From JBCBZH01 sp039815415 (lineage in GTDB: Bacteria; Bacteroidota; Rhodothermia; Rhodothermales; Rubricoccaceae): a stretch of 7,022 nucleotides of DNA. Where the stretch lies: contig JBCBZH010000235.1 of the NCBI GenBank assembly GCA_039815415.1, positions 1-7,022 of the forward strand, read 5' to 3'. The position numbers and the translations under genes are program-made. Each line of letters opens with the position of its first letter. The stretch's first letter is position 1. Shown here one piece after another: positions 4,880 to 7,022 of the stretch. The notes under the pieces were generated by a model that was given only the letters and a program-made list of their open reading frames with translations, ran no database searches and had not been told where the DNA came from.

Positions 4880-5392
4880 TTAGTTGCCCGTCAGCTTGGC
4901 ACCGCCAGCGGTGAGAGCGCCTGCAAGCGTCTGGATCTCCGCGTTGTCCGGAGCCGCAGCAGCCGTCCACGTACCGAGATCGGTCAGCGTGGCGCCGATG
5001 GCTGCACCATCAAGCGGGTCTGCCTGAAGCTGATCCCGGAGGGTCATCAGACCGTCGCGGATCTCTGTGGCGTTGGTGAACTCAGCGCCGTCGAGGGTAT
5101 TGATCCAGCCGTTGATGTTGGCGAGCGCACCACCGGGCTCGATGGCCGTGATGTCCGAGCCCGCTGCAGCGATGGTGCCAGGCAGGTCAACTGCCGCAGC
5201 CACGTCGCCCGCGGAGTCCGCAGAGTCGTCCATCATACCGTCATCGGCAGCATCATCCATGGCGCTGTCGTCCATTGCGCTGTCATCGGTGGTGACAGCA
5301 GTGTCGGTGGCGTCAGCGGCGTCGTCGCCGCCGCAGGCTGCAAGCGGGAGAACGAGGAGGGCGCACACGAGTGCAAAAAGAGAGGTTTTCAT
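4880..5392 (-). CDS. Predicted lipoprotein with an Asp-rich repetitive linker
   Basis: The signal peptide 'MKTSLFALVCALLVLPLAAC' ends in a canonical lipobox (LAAC), with Cys20 lipidated, so the protein should be envelope-anchored. Residues 23-63 are a low-complexity Asp/Ala/Ser/Met linker including two copies of DDSAM and four DD pairs spaced through DDAADDGMMDDSADS. The C-terminal 68-170 region is Ala/Gly/Leu-rich and probably helical: 'ANINGWINTLDGAEFTNATEIRDGLMTLRDQLQADPLDGAAIGATLTDLG'. No enzymatic motif is visible and I do not recognise the family. Length is 170 residues. The ATG is fixed by the signal peptide, and no Shine-Dalgarno precedes it (the leader reads ATCACCCCACCCCG). It is monocistronic: a strong terminator follows and a 102-bp gap with repeated CCGTTCG motifs precedes it. 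Confidence 0.88.
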   Translation of the reverse strand: MKTSLFALVCALLVLPLAACGGDDAADATDTAVTTDDSAMDDSAMDDAADDGMMDDSADSAGDVAAAVDLPGTIAAAGSDITAIEPGGALANINGWINTLDGAEFTNATEIRDGLMTLRDQLQADPLDGAAIGATLTDLGTWTAAAAPDNAEIQTLAGALTAGGAKLTGN

Positions 5393-5434
5393 CGGGGTGG
5401 GGTGATGATGAAGAGCGAAATCGGCCCGAAATGG

Positions 5435-5501
5435 CCGGTTCGGTGCGGAGAACGGAGGGACGGCGTCGTCCGTTCGTGACCGTTCGCGAATTCACTAACG
5501 G
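5435..5501. promoter_or_regulatory. Cluster of CCGTTCG/GAACGG repeats upstream of the Asp-rich lipoprotein gene
   Basis: CCGTTCG occurs twice, 10 bp apart (5470-5476 and 5480-5486). An inverted copy, GAACGGA (5450-5456), pairs with TCCGTTC (5469-5475) as a 7-bp stem, and related pieces CCGGTTCGG (5435-5443) and AACGG (5497-5501) flank it. One-helical-turn spacing suggests a protein-binding site in front of the lipoprotein gene. Alternatively the hairpin forms the 3' end of the acs/hydrolase-like transcript. There is no T-tract and no clear -10/-35 pair, so either role is tentative. Confidence 0.35.
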
Positions 5502-6583
5502 AACCGATCCCGGGCCTGCTCTGGCCTCTTCGCCCACTGCTCCGCCAGCTCGGCCACATGCTGCGCGTGCTCCGCCTGCGTGTCCGGGCTCACAGGCAAC
5601 CCCTCCACCAACACCACGGCCCCACGGAGTCCGGCGTCCGTCACCACCAGCGCTGCCGCCCCCGCCAACCCGACGATGGCCCCTGTAGCGGTGCGCACGG
5701 AGTCTGAACGCGACGCCCGGAGGCTCCGCAGCACGCGTTCGGACTGAGCAGGCGACCCCAACGTGCTGTCCGCGGCACGCGTCAGCAGGTCTGCATAGGC
5801 CCGCACCGTTCCTGCAGGAAACGACGCTCTGGCTGCTGTCTGAATCTCCTCGTCGGTCAGCCCGAGGCCCTGGAGCTGAAGACGTGAGGTTTCCTCGGCA
5901 CGGTACGCCGCACTGTTCTGAAACGCCCGATCCCGGGCGAAGGCCGAGTCCCGCTGCGCAAAGCGCGAGATCCGCGCGAACCGGGCCGCCTGCTCGGCGG
6001 GGGTGGTGGTCCCCGCCCACTGCGCAGGCGCCCACGCAAGAAGTAGCCCGCCGACCGGAAGCGGCGGCTCCACGTCCGCCAGCTCGAGCTGGCGAAGACG
6101 AGCTTCGACACCCTCTCGGCCCAGGACTCGGAGCAGTTCGTCGGAGGCAGCGCGGTGGCCGCGAGCCGCGGCCCGCACCAGCGCAGGCATGTCTAGCGCG
6201 CCGAGGTCTTCCTCCTCGGCCTCAATCCCTGGCAGACGCCGACGTTCCAGCACCGATGCCGGAACCTGATAGGTCGTGTCCAGGCCATTCTCGGCCTGGT
6301 GCGCATACTCGGCGGCGAGAAGCAAGGCCGTGAGACCCGCGACAGGACGCACCCGATCCGCATTCCAATCCATCAGGTCGGCTCCGGTGCCCACATTCCA
6401 GACGAGCACGGAGACGGCATCGGGATGCGCCTGCACCCAGACTGCGAGGTCTTCAGCGGACTCCATCCCCGCTTCCGGCCCGATGCGCGGCCACAGCGCG
6501 AGCACCGCCGCCAGCCCGACGGCCAGCGCGAGGCCGATGCGCAAAACGAGCTGGCGAGGTCGGCTCGGGGAGGCGTCCGCCAC
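5495..6583 (-). CDS. Membrane-anchored class A beta-lactamase-fold protein, probably catalytically inactive
   Basis: The 362-residue protein has an N-terminal membrane anchor or signal segment (12-31) and a body resembling the serine-hydrolase/class A beta-lactamase (beta-lactamase2) family. Matching landmarks are 'VSVLVWNVGTGADLMDWNADRVRPVAGLTALLLAAEYAHQ' (57-96), 'LVRAAARGHRAASDELLRVLG' (135-155), 'GTVRAYADLLTRA' (258-270) and 'ATGAIVGLAGAAALVVTDAG' (299-318). By my hand alignment the active-site SxxK reads GLTA (83-86), the SxN motif reads GHR (142-144) and the KTG reads ATG (299-301). The nucleophile, general base and oxyanion-side lysine all appear lost, so a binding or structural role is more likely than hydrolysis. 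The GTG start overlaps the acs stop by one base (TAGTG), implying translational coupling. A high Ala/Leu content makes the fold assignment moderate, and the alignment has not been tested. Confidence 0.72.
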   Translation of the reverse strand: MADASPSRPRQLVLRIGLALAVGLAAVLALWPRIGPEAGMESAEDLAVWVQAHPDAVSVLVWNVGTGADLMDWNADRVRPVAGLTALLLAAEYAHQAENGLDTTYQVPASVLERRRLPGIEAEEEDLGALDMPALVRAAARGHRAASDELLRVLGREGVEARLRQLELADVEPPLPVGGLLLAWAPAQWAGTTTPAEQAARFARISRFAQRDSAFARDRAFQNSAAYRAEETSRLQLQGLGLTDEEIQTAARASFPAGTVRAYADLLTRAADSTLGSPAQSERVLRSLRASRSDSVRTATGAIVGLAGAAALVVTDAGLRGAVVLVEGLPVSPDTQAEHAQHVAELAEQWAKRPEQARDRFR

Positions 6584-7022
6584 TATGCGTCGCCTCGGTT
6601 CTGACGGTCGGCGACGAGGGCGTCCACCACGCCAGGATCTGCGAGCGTGGACGTGTCGCCCAGGCGATCTGGCTCGTCCTCAGCAATCTTGCGGAGGATG
6701 CGGCGCATGATCTTGCCCGAACGCGTCTTCGGCAAGCCTGGCGCGAACTGGATGAAGTCGGGCCGCGCGATGGCGCCGATCACGTGGGCCACGTGCTGGC
6801 GAAGGGCCTCGTGCAAATCCTCACTCGGCTCCACGCCGTCCACGAGGGTGACGTAGACGTAGAGGCCCTGGCCCTTGATGGCGTGCGGGACACCCACCAC
6901 GGCAGCCTCGGCCACGTCCTGATGCAGCACCAGCGCGCTCTCCACCTCGGCCGTGCCCATTCGATGGCCGGACACGTTGATGACATCGTCCACGCGACCG
7001 GTGATCCAATAATCGCCGTCGA
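6583..7022 (-). CDS. acs: Acetyl-CoA synthetase, C-terminal part (partial at window edge)
   Basis: Acs converts acetate, ATP and CoA to acetyl-CoA through an acetyl-AMP intermediate in the cytoplasm. Only the last 145 codons are present; the gene enters from the right edge. The visible part is the mobile C-terminal domain of the ANL adenylate-forming superfamily. It opens with 'DGDYWITGRVDDVINVSGHRMGTAEVES', includes 'ARPDFIQFAPGLPKTRSGKIMRRILRKIA', and ends 'LGDTSTLADPGVVDALVADRQNRGDA'. The lysine in RSGKIMRR (codon 6714-6712) is the catalytic adenylation lysine, and in enterobacterial Acs it is the one inactivated by acetylation, so the same control is possible. These motifs are those of true Acs rather than general acyl-CoA ligases. 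The TAG stop shares its G with the GTG of the next gene. Confidence 0.96.
   Translation of the reverse strand, partial: DGDYWITGRVDDVINVSGHRMGTAEVESALVLHQDVAEAAVVGVPHAIKGQGLYVYVTLVDGVEPSEDLHEALRQHVAHVIGAIARPDFIQFAPGLPKTRSGKIMRRILRKIAEDEPDRLGDTSTLADPGVVDALVADRQNRGDA

Overview
This window comes from a high-GC bacterium. The most likely home is the Rhodothermota/Bacteroidota side of the FCB group, possibly a marine Rhodothermales. That placement is an inference from three things. The gene set pairs a LytR_C-domain protein with RsfS, behind a small exported protein with a 'QSYEFSYAGGG...LGVYTASLQWQ' body resembling proteins I associate with that lineage. None of the inspected start codons has a clear Shine-Dalgarno sequence, and several follow pyrimidine-rich leaders. 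Two predicted lipoproteins have standard lipoboxes. No 16S or other phylogenetic marker is present, so the assignment is moderate at best.

Layout. Positions 1-64 are eight tandem copies of an 8-bp unit that run directly into the start codon of lipB (+, 63-791). A short acidic protein of unknown function follows (+, 865-1221), with a 24-nt pure pyrimidine tract in its leader. A 15-bp hairpin (1239-1276) separates these rightward genes from a leftward five-gene cluster, here in transcription order: a secreted protein with Pro-Tyr-Gly repeats (3709-3146), a LytR_C-domain membrane protein (3139-2657), rsfS (2641-2201), a lipoprotein (2204-1698) and a DUF423 membrane protein (1701-1291). The spacing is tight: 6 bp, 15 bp, then GTGA and ATGA overlaps. 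A sigma70-like promoter (3763-3734) lies just upstream, with a perfect 12-bp palindrome between its -10 box and the first start codon.

Divergent from this cluster is a 251-residue polytopic membrane protein (+, 3923-4678) with acidic/His motifs. It converges on an Asp-rich lipoprotein (-, 5392-4880), which ends at a textbook intrinsic terminator (4856-4826). At the right edge, the 3' end of acs (acetyl-CoA synthetase, -, 7022-6583) is fused by a TAGTG stop/start overlap to a membrane-anchored beta-lactamase-fold protein (-, 6583-5495). All three catalytic motifs of that protein appear to be lost.

Functionally the window is mostly housekeeping: lipoate attachment, acetate activation, ribosome silencing and envelope proteins. 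I see no mobile elements, CRISPR, tRNA or rRNA. The most unusual items are the apparent pseudoenzyme coupled to acs, the octamer repeat at the lipB start, and the uncharacterised membrane protein with possible metal-binding residues.
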